Shown here in pieces: positions 34,334-45,232 of a DNA stretch of 64,000 nucleotides; position 1 is the first letter of the stretch, and every line of letters starts with the position of its first letter. The DNA comes from Gnetum montanum. Taxonomy: Eukaryota; Streptophyta; Gnetopsida; Gnetales; Gnetaceae. The stretch lies in NCBI GenBank assembly GCA_015680685.1, contig MNCI01010839.1, positions 247,740-311,739 on the forward strand, in the 5' to 3' direction. Under the pieces are notes generated by a model. That model was not told the DNA's origin and did not search any database. It saw nothing but the letters and a program-made list of their open reading frames with translations. The translations under genes were made by a program, and so were the position numbers.

Positions 34334-34830
34334 TCATGTGTGGCGTGGAGGTGGGACTAGTCTTGGTGCCTCGGGTTGCCCTGGGATTTTCACCACATAT
34401 GGAGCTGGGTGGGGTTGTGGTTGTACCATAGGACATGACTGGTTAGAAGGCTGGCCAGGGACCCTAATGACGTAGGGGCTAGGTTTGCCTTGCGCTCGTG
34501 AGGTGGAAGTTTGGTAATCATCAGGAGTTTCGGGTATCCTAACGACATACGAAGTTGGTTTCGGCGGAGGTTGGACCTCTGTCATTGCAACTACTAGTGG
34601 TACTCAGACTATGAAAGAGGTAGGCCGAGTAGAAGGGGTTGATGCATTTGATGGGATAACGAGAGGGACACGCACTACGTATGGTTTTTCCCATGTCATG
34701 GTGTTGGATGTGGGTGTGGCCGAGGGTACTCGGATGATGTATGGTTGCTGCGGGGCACGTGGTGGTTGACGTGTGGGCGTGGATACAGCGGGGGGAGTCT
34801 GAACTATGAATGGCCTATTACGAGTTTCCT
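34334..34830 (-). repeat. PYVVRVP-type peptide repeats between Gag zinc knuckle and protease (copy B)
   Basis: Seven spaced copies of the peptide pattern P[YF][VI][VI]R[VI]P occur in the minus-strand reading frame: RPFIVQTPP, QPYIIRVPS, KPYVVRVPL, a copy with an internal stop, TSYVVRIPE, SPYVIRVPG and APYVVKIPG. Spacers of 15-25 residues are rich in P, S, T and Q. Equivalents occur in C (54055-54414) and, fewer, in A (9640-9720). Confidence 0.85.
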
Positions 34831-36838
34831 ACTTAAATTGGGGATAGAGAGTGTTAATGTTGGGTGCGTCGGAATCATCATCAAGGTAGATTGTATTAAT
34901 GACGTATGGCACCTCTTTGGTGTTTAGGGGGTCTTTGTACAACCCCATAGCTTGATTCTACAGTTGGACCGGGTTGGCCTCATCAAAAGTGATTTGGCCT
35001 TCATCGATCATCCACTGAATATCCTGTTTCAAGGTGAAACAGTAATCCGTACCATGCCCATTTCGTTGATGGTAGTCGCAAAAGCGATCCATTCTGAAGC
35101 CTTTGGGTATGGAAGGCTCATTCGGCGTTGCTAAACTTGGGTTCTGAATGAGTTGGAAGAACCGGTCATGTCTCTGGCTGGCCGCGGGGGACAACTGTTT
35201 ATGTTTCATCATCCCAACCTTCAGGAGTTGATCGAAGAGCTGGGAAGGCTTCATTGGCAGGGGCGTATATTGAGAGGGTTCTTTCCTCTCGAAGTTTCGC
35301 GTACGGTTCGTTGTTGGGTTTTGCGATGATGATGATTCTGGCATGGTTGTGGAAGTTGGTTTATTGTAGTTAGTAGGGGTTACCAGTGGTTTATTTTGTT
35401 GTTGCACCCCCGCTATTGCTGCTATAGTTGCCTAAGCCTTCTCTTTATCTTTTTTGGTGTGTTGATTCTTAAAGGCTAGGTATGCAGGGTCATGGCTATT
35501 TTGGGCCGCTTCTTCTATATTTTTAATTTGTACAAAAGCCTGGTTAGGATTTTTTGCGTTAAGGTAATACAGCTTGGATTTAAAGAAATCTTTAATAGCT
35601 CCCTTCAGGATCGTGAGCAAGTATGTTTGGGAAATCGGCTCGTGCAACTCGTTGAGGGCGGCGCTCCACCTCTAGATAAATTTCTGCACAGGTTCAAGCG
35701 GTGCTTGCTTGACCTGTATGAGGCTATCCAGGGTGGCCTTGGGTTTCAAGTTATACTTTAACCAAGTCACGAACTGGTGTAATAAGTCTTCCAAGGAGAA
35801 GATGGAATTCCTTGGCAGGGCCCGATACCAGTCAAGTGCCCTCCCTGCGAGGGACATGGGGAACACTCGGAGGATGGAATGGGGACATGCCTGGAGCAGC
35901 GCGCATTCTAGCCTAAACATTATGAGATGTGCATTGGGGTCTATCTCCCCATTATACTTGGTTAGTGTTGGTAAGGAGACACCTTTGGGCAAGGTTAAGG
36001 GTGGGACAGATGAGGTGATGGGATCATCGTGGTAGAAATCCACTACGTTCAGCTCCCCGTCGGAGGCTGTTTTGAGGCATTTTACCTTGTCAGTTAATTC
36101 TTGCATCAATTTTTTGGTGTCTACCCAATCTTGGGCACTCGGTAACATGGCAGCTTGAGGTTGTGCTATATTATACGGGTTAGACTGTTGGACGGTGGGT
36201 TGAAAGGTCGAAAGTTGTGCGGCTGGGGGTTGTACTTATGGCACGTGATAGGGGAAAGGCTGTGGTTGCTGTGGTGGTGGCTGTACTAGGGGAACGTTAG
36301 CTGGTTGAACCATATGGGGTGGTATGTTATAGTGAGGAGGTTGATGTTGTTGTGGTTGAGTGCCCATCGTTACACGTTGTCCAGCTACGTTCTGTGGAGG
36401 GACCCCCTGTTGGGTTATGGCGGTAGAAGGGGCTGCATGCGTTTGAATGCGCAGGATGTAGTGAGTGGATGTGGATGCCGGTATCACATGTGGCATCCCT
36501 ATCACTCGGGGTGGGAGTGTCACTCCCATGCTATCGTGAGGGGGCGGTGCTTGTGAAGATGGGCCGGCTGCTGCATCGGGGATGATGATGAGAGGGAGTG
36601 TGCTGAATTGCGGGTCAGTTGGAGGTGGCACATGAGCAAATGAGGATGTGTGCAATGGAGGCATTTGTGTGTGAGTTAGTCTGAGGGGTTGGAGGGGCAT
36701 GATCTCCCCTGTACTGGGATGAAAAATGGGGTTAACGTGTGCTTGCGGGCTCAGAGTGTGGTAAGAATCCTCTTGTTCAGATTGAGTGGCAAATTCATCC
36801 TCTACCTCTAGTTGGGACTCTAGTGCAGGCTGATCCAA
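34831..36838 (-). pseudogene. Gag of element B
   Basis: Starting at an ATG at 36838, the minus-strand frame holds about 200 residues of P/H/Q-rich sequence, then the capsid-type gag domain (LPTLTKYNGEIDPNAHLIMF, MSLAGRALDWYRALP, EPVQKFI; 36000-35670), KLYYLNAKNPNQAF and a zinc-knuckle variant CDYHQRNGHGTDYC (near 35065) as in other Tat elements. The frame is the same as protease, with no shift; stops at about 36233, 35669, 35429 and 34955 break it. Gag would form the cytoplasmic particle and bind RNA. Start choice is uncertain because the 5' end is low complexity. Confidence 0.85.
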
Positions 36839-37398
36839 CGAGTGTCTCCTTTGCAGGAGGAGCTGTGTGACGAGCTCCGAATACTACTCTGGAATAGGGA
36901 TGATGTCATACGATGAGGGGATGAACTCACATCCCCCTCTGTAAAAGAGTATGGAAAAAACAGAGTACAGCGTAAAACAGAGTACAGCATAAAAGAAGGC
37001 TTAGGCGTAAAACAAGATAGCATAGAAAAGGCTCAGTGAAAAACAAGGCTCAGCAAGACAGCGTAGAGAATGTAGTTTATGGCTAAGTTTTAACAGGGAC
37101 AGCATAAATACTGAACAACGTAAACACTGGACAGTTTGCAGGATGAGATTTCAGGCTAGGCTGCGTAAACGCTAGGGTTTCTGTGGACAGTCCATGTGAA
37201 GTTGGTAGCATATACGCAGAAAGACTTGCAGAGAGTTCGAAACAGGGCAGCGAAAATGCTGATGAGCGTAGACGTTGGGGAGCCTGTAGGCAAGGTCTTC
37301 AAACGGGACTGAGTTTTTAGCAGGAAACGGCGTGTGGTTGGCGACGTATACGCTCAACAGCATAGACACTAAGAAGTTTGTGAGCAAGGTTTTAGGAG
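36839..37398 (-). other. 5' leader of element B
   Basis: Between the primer-binding site and gag. It contains repeated ACAGCGTAAAACAGAGTACAGC-type motifs (36960-37150) and GCGTATACGC-like sites, but no convincing gene. Confidence 0.6.
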
Positions 37399-37416
37399 GC
37401 CCTCCTTCTAGCGCCA
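37399..37416 (-). other. Primer-binding site of element B
   Basis: The minus strand reads TGGCGCTAGAAGGAGGGC, 5 bases past the LTR end. It begins with TGG, as expected for pairing with a tRNA CCA end. The tRNA is not assigned. Confidence 0.85.
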
Positions 37417-37421
37417 ATTTC

Positions 37422-38550
37422 TATACCGCCTGAAATCGTCGATCTCTGGCTGGAAGGAAACAGAGACCACAGGATTGCAGGACGCACACAGAAGACCCTA
37501 CCTTCGCCTGAGGGTGAGCTGGAATGCAAAAATGTAGAGTACCTTGGGTGGTCCGCACGTGGATCATACAAGGATTTACCCGCACGTTTGCCGAAGTGCA
37601 ATACGCTAGGTTATGTGTAAATGGCGTAACGGGTGCAAACGAGAGCGTAAACAGCATAGCAGGTATGAACTGGGCGTAAATGTAAATGAGCGCAAATAGA
37701 ACACATGCAAGAAATTAGCATAAACTATAAAAAATGGTATTACAGAGTCAAAGTACGGTGCACCGTTCTAACGCAGTTGTGATGAACATAAGGCGGACGA
37801 AAAGCCTCGGTGGATGCAGGGATGACTCAGCTGGTTCGCATGGTAGACGAGGCATAGAGACTGTGTGCACGGCGTATAGGGCTTTCCAACATAAGAGGGT
37901 TTTAGCTCTAGTGCGTAGTGTAAATGTCTCTGGTATGCTCTGGGATTTTTGCCAACTGTCCTAGGTGAAGTGGAAAAGCGGGGTTTTTATACCGGTTGTT
38001 ATGCTAGACTCGAGTTAGGAGACACATGGCGCATTGACCGGGTGCATACAATTTACAAATATACAACATATTACATCTGCTGGGCGTAGACTCTGGGCGT
38101 ATATGCTAGATGTGCTGGGCGTAGGTGCTGTGGACGTTGGGCGTAGACGCCGAGCGTAGACGCCAAACATATATACTGATGATTGCTGACTTGCTTCAAT
38201 TCTTACTCTTCGGTGCTGTCTTCATTCTGTCTTGGAGACTCCATGTCGGGCGTAAACATTTGTCATACCCGTCGAGTGTACATGTGAAGTGCACGTCGGG
38301 CGTGTAAGTTGGACGTCTACGCTGGGCGTATATGTTGGGGATGTCGGGCGTATATGCTGTGCGTGTACGCTATTGATGCTAGACATATACGTTGGGCGTA
38401 TACGCTAGTATTGCACACTTAGTGAAAATTAAGCCTTTTGATTCCCAAAGTTGCAATGTGCGACACCAAATGTAGCCGTGGTTGTTCGTGGGTCCCAGGG
38501 ACCTGCTTCTTGCTGGGGAGGTACCAAGCTCAAAATTTTGTGGTGTTTCA
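37422..38550 (-). repeat. 5' LTR of element B
   Basis: The minus strand begins TGAAACACCA at 38550. It is collinear with 21280-22469. It contains GCGTATACGC-like palindromes and a TATA box at 37984-37991. Its end at 37422 reads TATA in place of the expected TACA, a transition. Element E sequence starts directly at 38551. Confidence 0.9.
37984..37991 (-). promoter_or_regulatory. TATA box of the B 5' LTR
   Basis: The minus strand reads GGTATAAAAACCCCGC. It would drive the gag-pol transcript toward lower coordinates. Confidence 0.7.
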
Positions 38551-38890
38551 CCATGTACTACAAGGTTTATCCACAAAGCTCATCTTTATTGCAGTACACA
38601 GCTTGCATTCAGGTACAAAGCTACTCGAATAAAGAACTGTTCACTTGGGGGACTCCTACTGCGGGCACATGGAAAAATATTCTATCTCTGGGGTGATCAA
38701 TCCGCCACAGCTTCGCTACTTATAGCCTAGGATTGTAAATGAGGAAAGTGCCACCTCTTATTTATAGATTTGATGATGGACCGCGATATCGCAGGGGACG
38801 ACGCGATATTGCGTACGTGATATCGCAGGGGATGCGATATTGCCATATCGTGTATGCGATATCGTGGCTTGTGCATATCGCGTCTCATCA
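38551..38890 (-). repeat. Truncated 3' LTR of element E
   Basis: It matches 44901-45232 closely and begins, on the minus strand, TGATGAGACGCGATATGC at 38890. It includes a TATA box (minus TATAAATA, 38759-38766) and an array of GCGATATCGC-like palindromes (38776-38886). The minus strand GTCATGGGGGTA at 38891-38902 is the likely polypurine tract. Confidence 0.85.
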
Positions 38891-38902
38891 TACCCCCATG
38901 AC

Positions 38903-40935
38903 TGAATGAAAAATCGTCCTCAAGTTCCTTACAATGATATCAGGAAGGTATGGAATTATTGAGGGAATGGAACTAATGGGATGACATGTGAATGGATCAT
39001 TATTACAAGACTTGACAAAACTGGTGTTCATGACAACAAGGGTGAACACCTTATTACAATGACATCAGGCCACAATTGGCAGCTAAGAGAAAAGAAGAGA
39101 GAGAAGAGAAGAGAAGAAGAGAGAAGAGGTCTTGTTGCTGCCAACGCCTAGATTCGCCTTTTGTTGTCCATCCGTAAGCACATCATCAATTCTGCTCCTT
39201 GCATCGCTACGTCAGTGCTGCTCCATTCCAAGTGTTTGCTCCAGATCCAATCCATTGTTGTATGATTGCCATTTTCACACACAACACAATCATATATTAG
39301 CAAGGGTAATTGAATCATTAAGTAAATAATACCTTGCTTCGTTGTAGGTCCATTGGCTAGGTTGTGGTATGGCTGATATGGACCTAGGAAGATGTAGTCA
39401 TGATGACTACCGAAGGTATAGGGGTTAGGAAGAAAATCAAAAATTTTGGGGCTTAGGAGAAAAATTGAAAAAAGTGGGCCCCGTACCCCCATGACTAATC
39501 ATGAACCTCTGGTAGCATTATAATGGAGAAAGAAAAGGAGTAAGAAAGATAGGTAAAAGGACAACTATGGCATCAATGAAGTGGATGTCAAGATGGAAAT
39601 AAACAAAAAATATTAATTGCAAAATGTTAAGGAAAAGAAGTTAACTAATGTTCCAAATAGGTGTGTCAGTGGGTCCTCCCTAAAGCACGCTCATGCCCTT
39701 AATGCCCTGACAAACCCACATTCAAAGAGTCCATAGGCTCTGGGAATGTCCTTTGGAACAAGAGTTAAAGTCTTAACCGGAAGAATTTACCGAAAAAAAC
39801 AACGCATCAACCAAAATATATACACTAATGATACAACCGACAATGAGGTGAATAGTGGAGAGAAGGGTGAAGAGAAGAAGATGGAATGGAATCCCAAGGA
39901 CAAGGTGGTGTACAGCCCCTTTTGTGTTACATGATTAATGTGACTTGTCGAATCTCATTCCAACTCTGGGCTCAAACCAACCACATCCAGTGACTTAGCA
40001 TTAGTGCATTCGGTTGAACCATCCACTTGGATAACGAGGATGCATCTTCAAAGAGCCACCACCATTCCGACGAAACAAAGGAGGCAATGGGAAGTGAGAA
40101 GGACCTTAGTTAGAGGGAACACTTTGGTTCCATAACCAGTGCTTGTAGCCCAAATTTTATTTCATCTAAGGGGTGTGCTTTGAATCCTCATCTTTTTTTT
40201 TTGTGTTTTTTGTTTTTATGCATGGGGACCACACCATGCAAAGACTTCTTATTTTTCTTGTCTCAGCTTTCAAAAATTAGGTAACATCGGAATAGTAAGA
40301 AAACTCAAGAAGAAAACATCCAAGCACCCAAGAGAATGACCAACAGAAAAGCACCAAGTTCCCTTGAAGTCACACCCTTTGCAATCCTTGAGTCCTTCCT
40401 TAGTTTGAGAAATGCCCATTCACTGATTTGTTAAAGTTCTTATTAGAAGGGAACTGTACATTTCCAAGCTAAGAGAAACCATAGAATTGGTGGATGGATG
40501 GATGAAGTGATTTCATTGCCTGCCATATTAGAAGAAACATACCTTAGTATCAACATTGTAACTTAAAGGTAAAAACCAAACATTAGCAATCAATATGAAA
40601 ATAGTTCATACCATCGATCTAAACACTTATTGGGTGACGAACTTACATGGTGGATGGCACACATACACACACACAAAAAAAATTGAAAAGCATAACGATG
40701 GTGTAAAACAAAAACAAAAAATGTTAAAGAAAGTGTAAAACAAAAATGTGTAAAAAAAAAAAACTGAAAAAGAACTGAGAGCCCCATACGATTAGCATAG
40801 GTGGCCATCTCCCCCATGACTGAGTTGTAAGGGAGAGATCCAAAATAATGAACGTCTGTTTGAATTTCTAAGAAGTGCCCAACTTCTCCCAACTGATGAT
40901 CTTAAGTTCAGGGGTGGAAGTTGGTGACGCTCATG
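38903..40935. other. Non-coding stretch in element E in place of pol
   Basis: No RT, RNase H or integrase motif is seen in either strand. It contains a GAGAAGA-rich purine run (39086-39130), several A-runs near 40680-40760 and a CACACACACA run near 40663. Confidence 0.6.
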
Positions 40936-41679
40936 TTACAATGTGTCTATGCCATGGTTGTTGGCATGAGTTTCCTTAGTTCGTTCCATGCATATTTTCC
41001 TGCTCTTACAAGTAGCTGTCAACCACAGGGTGTCTACTACTTCTTGTGTGGTTGCTACATACAGGCATCTTTGTTGCAAAGTTTCAAGGACACACCTATT
41101 ACATGGAGACCTATCCTCCATGTCATCACCCGATGAATCACTGTATGGGATGCATGGAATTATCTTCTTCTCGATCTTTCCACATATGTTTATCTTAGAG
41201 ATTTCCAAGGAAAGATCATGGATCCTAAGGCATGCATCTACTGTGCTTAGCCATGCCCTTCCCATTATAATTGGGAAGTCCCCTTCGTTGTTGTTAACTT
41301 CGATCACTAGAAAGTCAGCTAGGTAGGACCAACCACACACAGCAGTAATAACATCCTCCACCAATCCTAAGGGAATGGTGATGGGTTGGTCTGCCAGCTC
41401 TAGTTGGATATTTCTCTTCTTAAGTTATGGCAGGTTCTTGGCATGATACATCTCTTGTGAAATTAAGTTGACTCCGGAACCTGAGTCAAGAAGAGCCCAA
41501 TGTGGTGCATTTCCAGTGATCTGCAAATAAATAAAGGGACTCCCAGGGTCAGTTAGTTTCCTGGGAAGGTGGCCTACCTTGATCCAATCAGTTACGGTAT
41601 GTGTTAACATAACCGTATGCATTACGCTCTGTTGGACTGAAGGGTTTTCCGAAGTGTTAGTGGTTAGAGGCCTATACAT
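40936..41679 (-). pseudogene. Aspartic protease of element E
   Basis: The minus strand has HWALLDSGSGVNLISQEMYH near 41480 (active site DSG) and, after a stop, FPIIMGRAWLSTVDACLRI near 41270 (the GRxxL block). About 50 residues downstream resemble nothing known. It follows gag on the same strand. The active site is DSG, unlike the DDGAA of element B. Confidence 0.8.
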
Positions 41680-41689
41680 GTACCCAACT

Positions 41690-43190
41690 GCTTATTGTTG
41701 CAAGAGTTTATTTGGGCTCCTAGTTCTGAAGAAGGATCTCTTCTTTGTACAGTTGTTAGAACTAGGACCCGGTTGGATATTTACATGCTGAATATTTATA
41801 GCTCTCACGGCGTTACGTTGCTGCGGTTGGGTAGGTAATTCCCCTTGCATTGTTGGAACAGGTTGTATGGGAACTATAGGTGGAAGAGGTGTGGGTGGAG
41901 TTAGAGGATGGACTGACTGTGGGATATCTCCCAAAGGAGAAGGAGTCCTCCTGAAGTACTACCAAACTTGGTAGTGACGTTGGGGGGTAGTATGACCTAT
42001 AGAGTCACCTAGAGAAACTGGCTGCTACACATAATAACCGTACGGATCGGGCTGCCGATAAGGGTATTGATGTGTTGGCAGTGGCATCCCCCATGACTGT
42101 GGGTATTACCACTACTGGTGTTGTCCAATGGGCTGTGGAGGCGTTCCACTTGGGTAATATGTCAAGGATTGTTGGAACTACCTTGGGTTACCTTGTGGAT
42201 AAGGTAACCTTCGGGGTGTTTGCCATTGATTAAGTCTTGGATTTAATGCATACACCCCAGACTCCTGTAGATGTGAGATAATTGGGCAACATCCCTTAGG
42301 ATGGTTATAGTAGCGACCTCACATCCACCATCATCATCTGAATCATAATTTACAGCCTCATCGGAGATAGGAATTTTCCCCTTACCCTTATTATGTGCAA
42401 GGCTTAAGTTTCTCCGCTTGTTTTTGCCTTTGTCACTACTTTGTTCTACCTTAGACTCTTCTATGATTTTTAAGACTGTTTCTATTCTTGAGTCTAAGGA
42501 ATCCCATATTTGGTCTACCTTAGCCGATACCTCAGTTGTTAACTTTTGGATCGGTAAGGTTTTCCGATTCACCAACTCTTCGAGTGATGACTCAACCTCC
42601 TCATCACAAAATTTCACTCCCTTCTTGCAAAGGGAGGGATCATGGTTGTATTCTTCCACACTTTCCCTCTTACATAGCTCACCCTCTTCTTGCGCTACTT
42701 GTTCCAACAAAATTTCAACTTCATGGGCTCTCAGTTGGGAAAGTATCCCTTGGGCGTAAGTCCCAAGAGTTCTTCTCGTTTCATTCCTTAGCCCATCCAC
42801 GATGTGGCGAAGTTGATCCCGCTTAGCATACCCATGGCCCAGGAAACGATGTAGTAGTGTATAGTAATGGGCCATGGCAGCATCCAAGGGTTCATAAGCA
42901 CCTTGTTTCTAGCCTTGGATCTGCTTACGCAAATTGGACATTCTGGAGTACGTCTGATATTTGTTGTTGAATAGTTCGAGCATCGTACTACACCTCCTAA
43001 TGGTTTCCGGTTCTAAGGACCGGTACCAACTCTTTGCTTCTTTGGTGAGTGTCCTTGGGAATAGCTTAAGCTTTTTCCACTCATTATCTATATTTTGCAA
43101 GGCACAGGCATCGTGGAATGCTTGTAAATGATGTTGAGGATCAACGTTGTATCCCCCTTAAAAATGTGGGATATTATTTATGTCCAAACG
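41690..43190 (-). pseudogene. Gag of element E
   Basis: Minus-strand blocks include NVDPQHHLQAFHDACALQNI, KKLKLFPRTLTKEAKSWYRS and NNKYQTYSRMSNLRKQIQG (43150-42909), followed after a stop by DQLRHIVDGLRNETRRTLGT and a charged lysine-rich region (42887-42243). This is the retrotransposon gag pattern with the signature LFPxTLxxEAKxWY. A proline-rich segment (41934-41692) leads to protease. A zinc knuckle is not seen. Several stops interrupt it. Confidence 0.8.
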
Positions 43191-44251
43191 CTTGATCCTA
43201 CTATCTTTCAAGTGCCTTGTGGGGATCCTAACTACCTCTGTGATGTCTAGCATGCTTTGGGTTGTGAGTAGGGATTCATCATGATCATCTCTGTCATTAC
43301 ATCTGTGATGTCTTCATGGTGGTTCCCTACTCTCCCTACGTCTTGGCCCTTGTCCTAACTCCTAACCTTCCTATCGAGGTCTTTCATCTTCCTTACTTTT
43401 ATCCTCTCCGTTGTGCTCACGATGGTTGCACCCAGATGTGGAAGGAGAGTGTGAATGGTGAGATGAAGGAGAAGAGGAAGGGGATCCATCACCATGGTGA
43501 TGTTTCTTACCTTCTCTTCAGTTGCTTAGGCCCCAATCGTTGTGACGATCAAAGTGTCCATCCTTAGTGTGAGTGATTATTTCTGCCATGAACAGTTGGT
43601 GTTCACGGGGATCAGAGCTCGTAGCATGTATAGTTGATCGAAGGCTCTAATGCATAACCTCTTCACCATTGTGAGGAGGAGGAACATCATTTCCTAAGAA
43701 ACCCATTGTGAGGGGTTCCTCGTCTCCTATTTCACTAAGGACATGGAGAACCTTTCCCTTCAACAATGAGTGTTGGCTCTCCTACCTTTCATCCCCCATA
43801 CGTTGCAAAGGGGTGGGATGATAATCCCTTATATCATATTCTCCAGCAACGTATTCAGCGAATAAGTCCTGCATGCCAATCTGTGCTAAGGCATGGAAGA
43901 GCATGTTCGGAACGGATCGATCTGGTGGTAAAACTATGTTACCAAACAAATCTCTCCAGTGAAATTGTTCATCCTGATGGAGGATAAAAGTGTAATTAGG
44001 AATATACTCATCGGGATGAGTATAAACTATCTTATACTATTTAGGACTTGGCTGGTCTAGGTTATTTGTATGATGCTGACTGTCTTCAGTGTTATCCCTA
44101 GGTGAGTTAACCTTATGAGAAGAAGTCATTTTATTGGTGTGCTATTCACCATTATATATGTTCTTATTTAACTAATTAACCCAAAGGTTTGTTAAGGCTC
44201 ACAACGATGTGAAAGATTTCCTAATGTTCTAATCGACGTACAAACACTTAG
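43191..44251 (-). other. 5' leader of element E
   Basis: No convincing coding sequence apart from possible broken N-terminal gag residues near 43200-44140, where a minus-strand frame begins with MTSSHKVN-like sequence at about 44130. Confidence 0.4.
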
Positions 44252-44270
44252 TCCCCGGTAACAGTGCCAA
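44252..44270 (-). other. Primer-binding site of element E
   Basis: The minus strand reads TTGGCACTGTTACCGGGGA, directly after the LTR end CTCATCA. It resembles the common plant Ty3 site TGGCGCCGTTGCCGGGGA with three transitions. Confidence 0.75.
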
Positions 44271-45232
44271 TGATGAGTGGCGAGGTACCCCTACACTCAA
44301 CCATATGAAATGAGCGTAGCATGCGCGATCTATTCAAACTCCATAGACTAAATGCCTAAACTTAGTAAGGAACACTTGGTGTTAATTAATCGTTATCTTC
44401 CCAGACTTACTTGTTGTTGTCATGGTGTATGGTTAAGTAAGTCTGAGGTATATGATTTTTTTGGTATTTTCTGGTTTATCTCCTATGCTAAGGGGTGAAG
44501 GGTTGAGATACTAAAACTAACCCTAACTATAGCACTAAGTCCTAGCATCATCATCCATTCCCACTTTCCGTACACACCCTAAACTGTGCAACTATGGCTA
44601 CCAAATGCTAATCGTTACTGGGATTACCACACGTAACGCACGTGCTCGAAGTGGTCGTACTGAGGCACCTAACTAACCTAAGTGTGATGAGCAGCTGATT
44701 CCTTGACTAGCCATACACATCCATAGATGCTCGTAATCAAGTCGTACTCATCCCACATTCTAGAAGATAAGGGTAAGAGAATCTAATCGTGATGAGTAGC
44801 CGATTCCTTGGCTAGCCGTACACATTTGTCAATGCTCGTAACCAAGTCGTACTCATACCGCATTACTAGGAATGTAATAAATAACATTAAATAAACCTAT
44901 CCATGTACTGCAAGGTTTATCCACAAAGCTCATCTTTATTGCCATACACAACTTGCATTCAAGTACAAAGCTGCTCGAATAAAGAACCGTTCACTTGGGG
45001 GACTCCTACTACGGGCACATGGAAAAATATTCTATCTCTGGGGTGATCAATCTGCCAGAGCTTCACTACTTCTAGCCTAGGATTGTAAATGAGGGGAGTG
45101 CTGCCTCTTATTTATAAATTTGGTGGCGGACCGCGATATTGCGTACGTGATATCGTAGGGGACGACGTGATATCGCGTACCCGATATCACAGGGGATGCG
45201 ATATCGCGGCTTGTGCATATCGCGTCTCATCA
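44271..45232 (-). repeat. 5' LTR of element E
   Basis: The minus strand runs from TGATGAG at 45232 to CTCATCA at 44271, a perfect 7-base inverted terminus. A TATA box (TATAAATA) is at 45109-45116 and palindromes of the GCGATATCGC type at 45131-45226. A 40-base repeat is present at about 44690-44760 and 44795-44865 (CCGATTCCTTGGCTAGCCGTACACAT-type). Confidence 0.8.

Larger units (their letters stand above)
21280..38550 (-). mobile_element. Element B: nearly complete 17.3 kb Tat-lineage LTR retrotransposon with a nested antisense gene
   Basis: LTRs at 37422-38550 (5') and 21280-22469 (3') share orientation and differ at roughly 11 percent of positions over the first 290 bases that I compared by eye, mostly transitions. 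In transcription order (minus strand): LTR, primer-binding site, leader, gag, linker repeats, protease, dyad array, antisense gene on the plus strand, dyad array, pol, dyad array, 3' untranslated region, polypurine tract, LTR. Gag-protease (36838-33080) stays in one frame broken only by stops, as does pol (26815-23855). The element is old and cannot be active as it stands. Confidence 0.85.
38551..45232 (-). mobile_element. Element E: non-autonomous Ty3-type LTR retrotransposon with gag and protease only
   Basis: The 5' LTR is 44271-45232 and the 3' LTR remnant 38551-38890, both in minus orientation. It has a primer-binding site, gag and protease, but about 2 kb without coding signal where pol should be. 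The 3' LTR keeps only its first 340 bases and is cut exactly where the terminus of B begins, so B (or a later rearrangement) broke it. The Gag type and primer-binding site differ from the A-D family and recall Athila-type elements, though I cannot assign the lineage firmly. Confidence 0.75.

Noticed and set aside
33525-34475. Long plus-strand frames across the B protease and linker
   Set aside because: They are shadows of the minus-strand protease and Gag linker, whose motifs (DDGAA, ILGRPWL, PYVVRVP) are clear.
39086-39130. Purine-rich run as a polypurine tract of element E
   Set aside because: It is purine-rich on the plus strand while E is in minus orientation. The tract next to the LTR at 38891 fits better.
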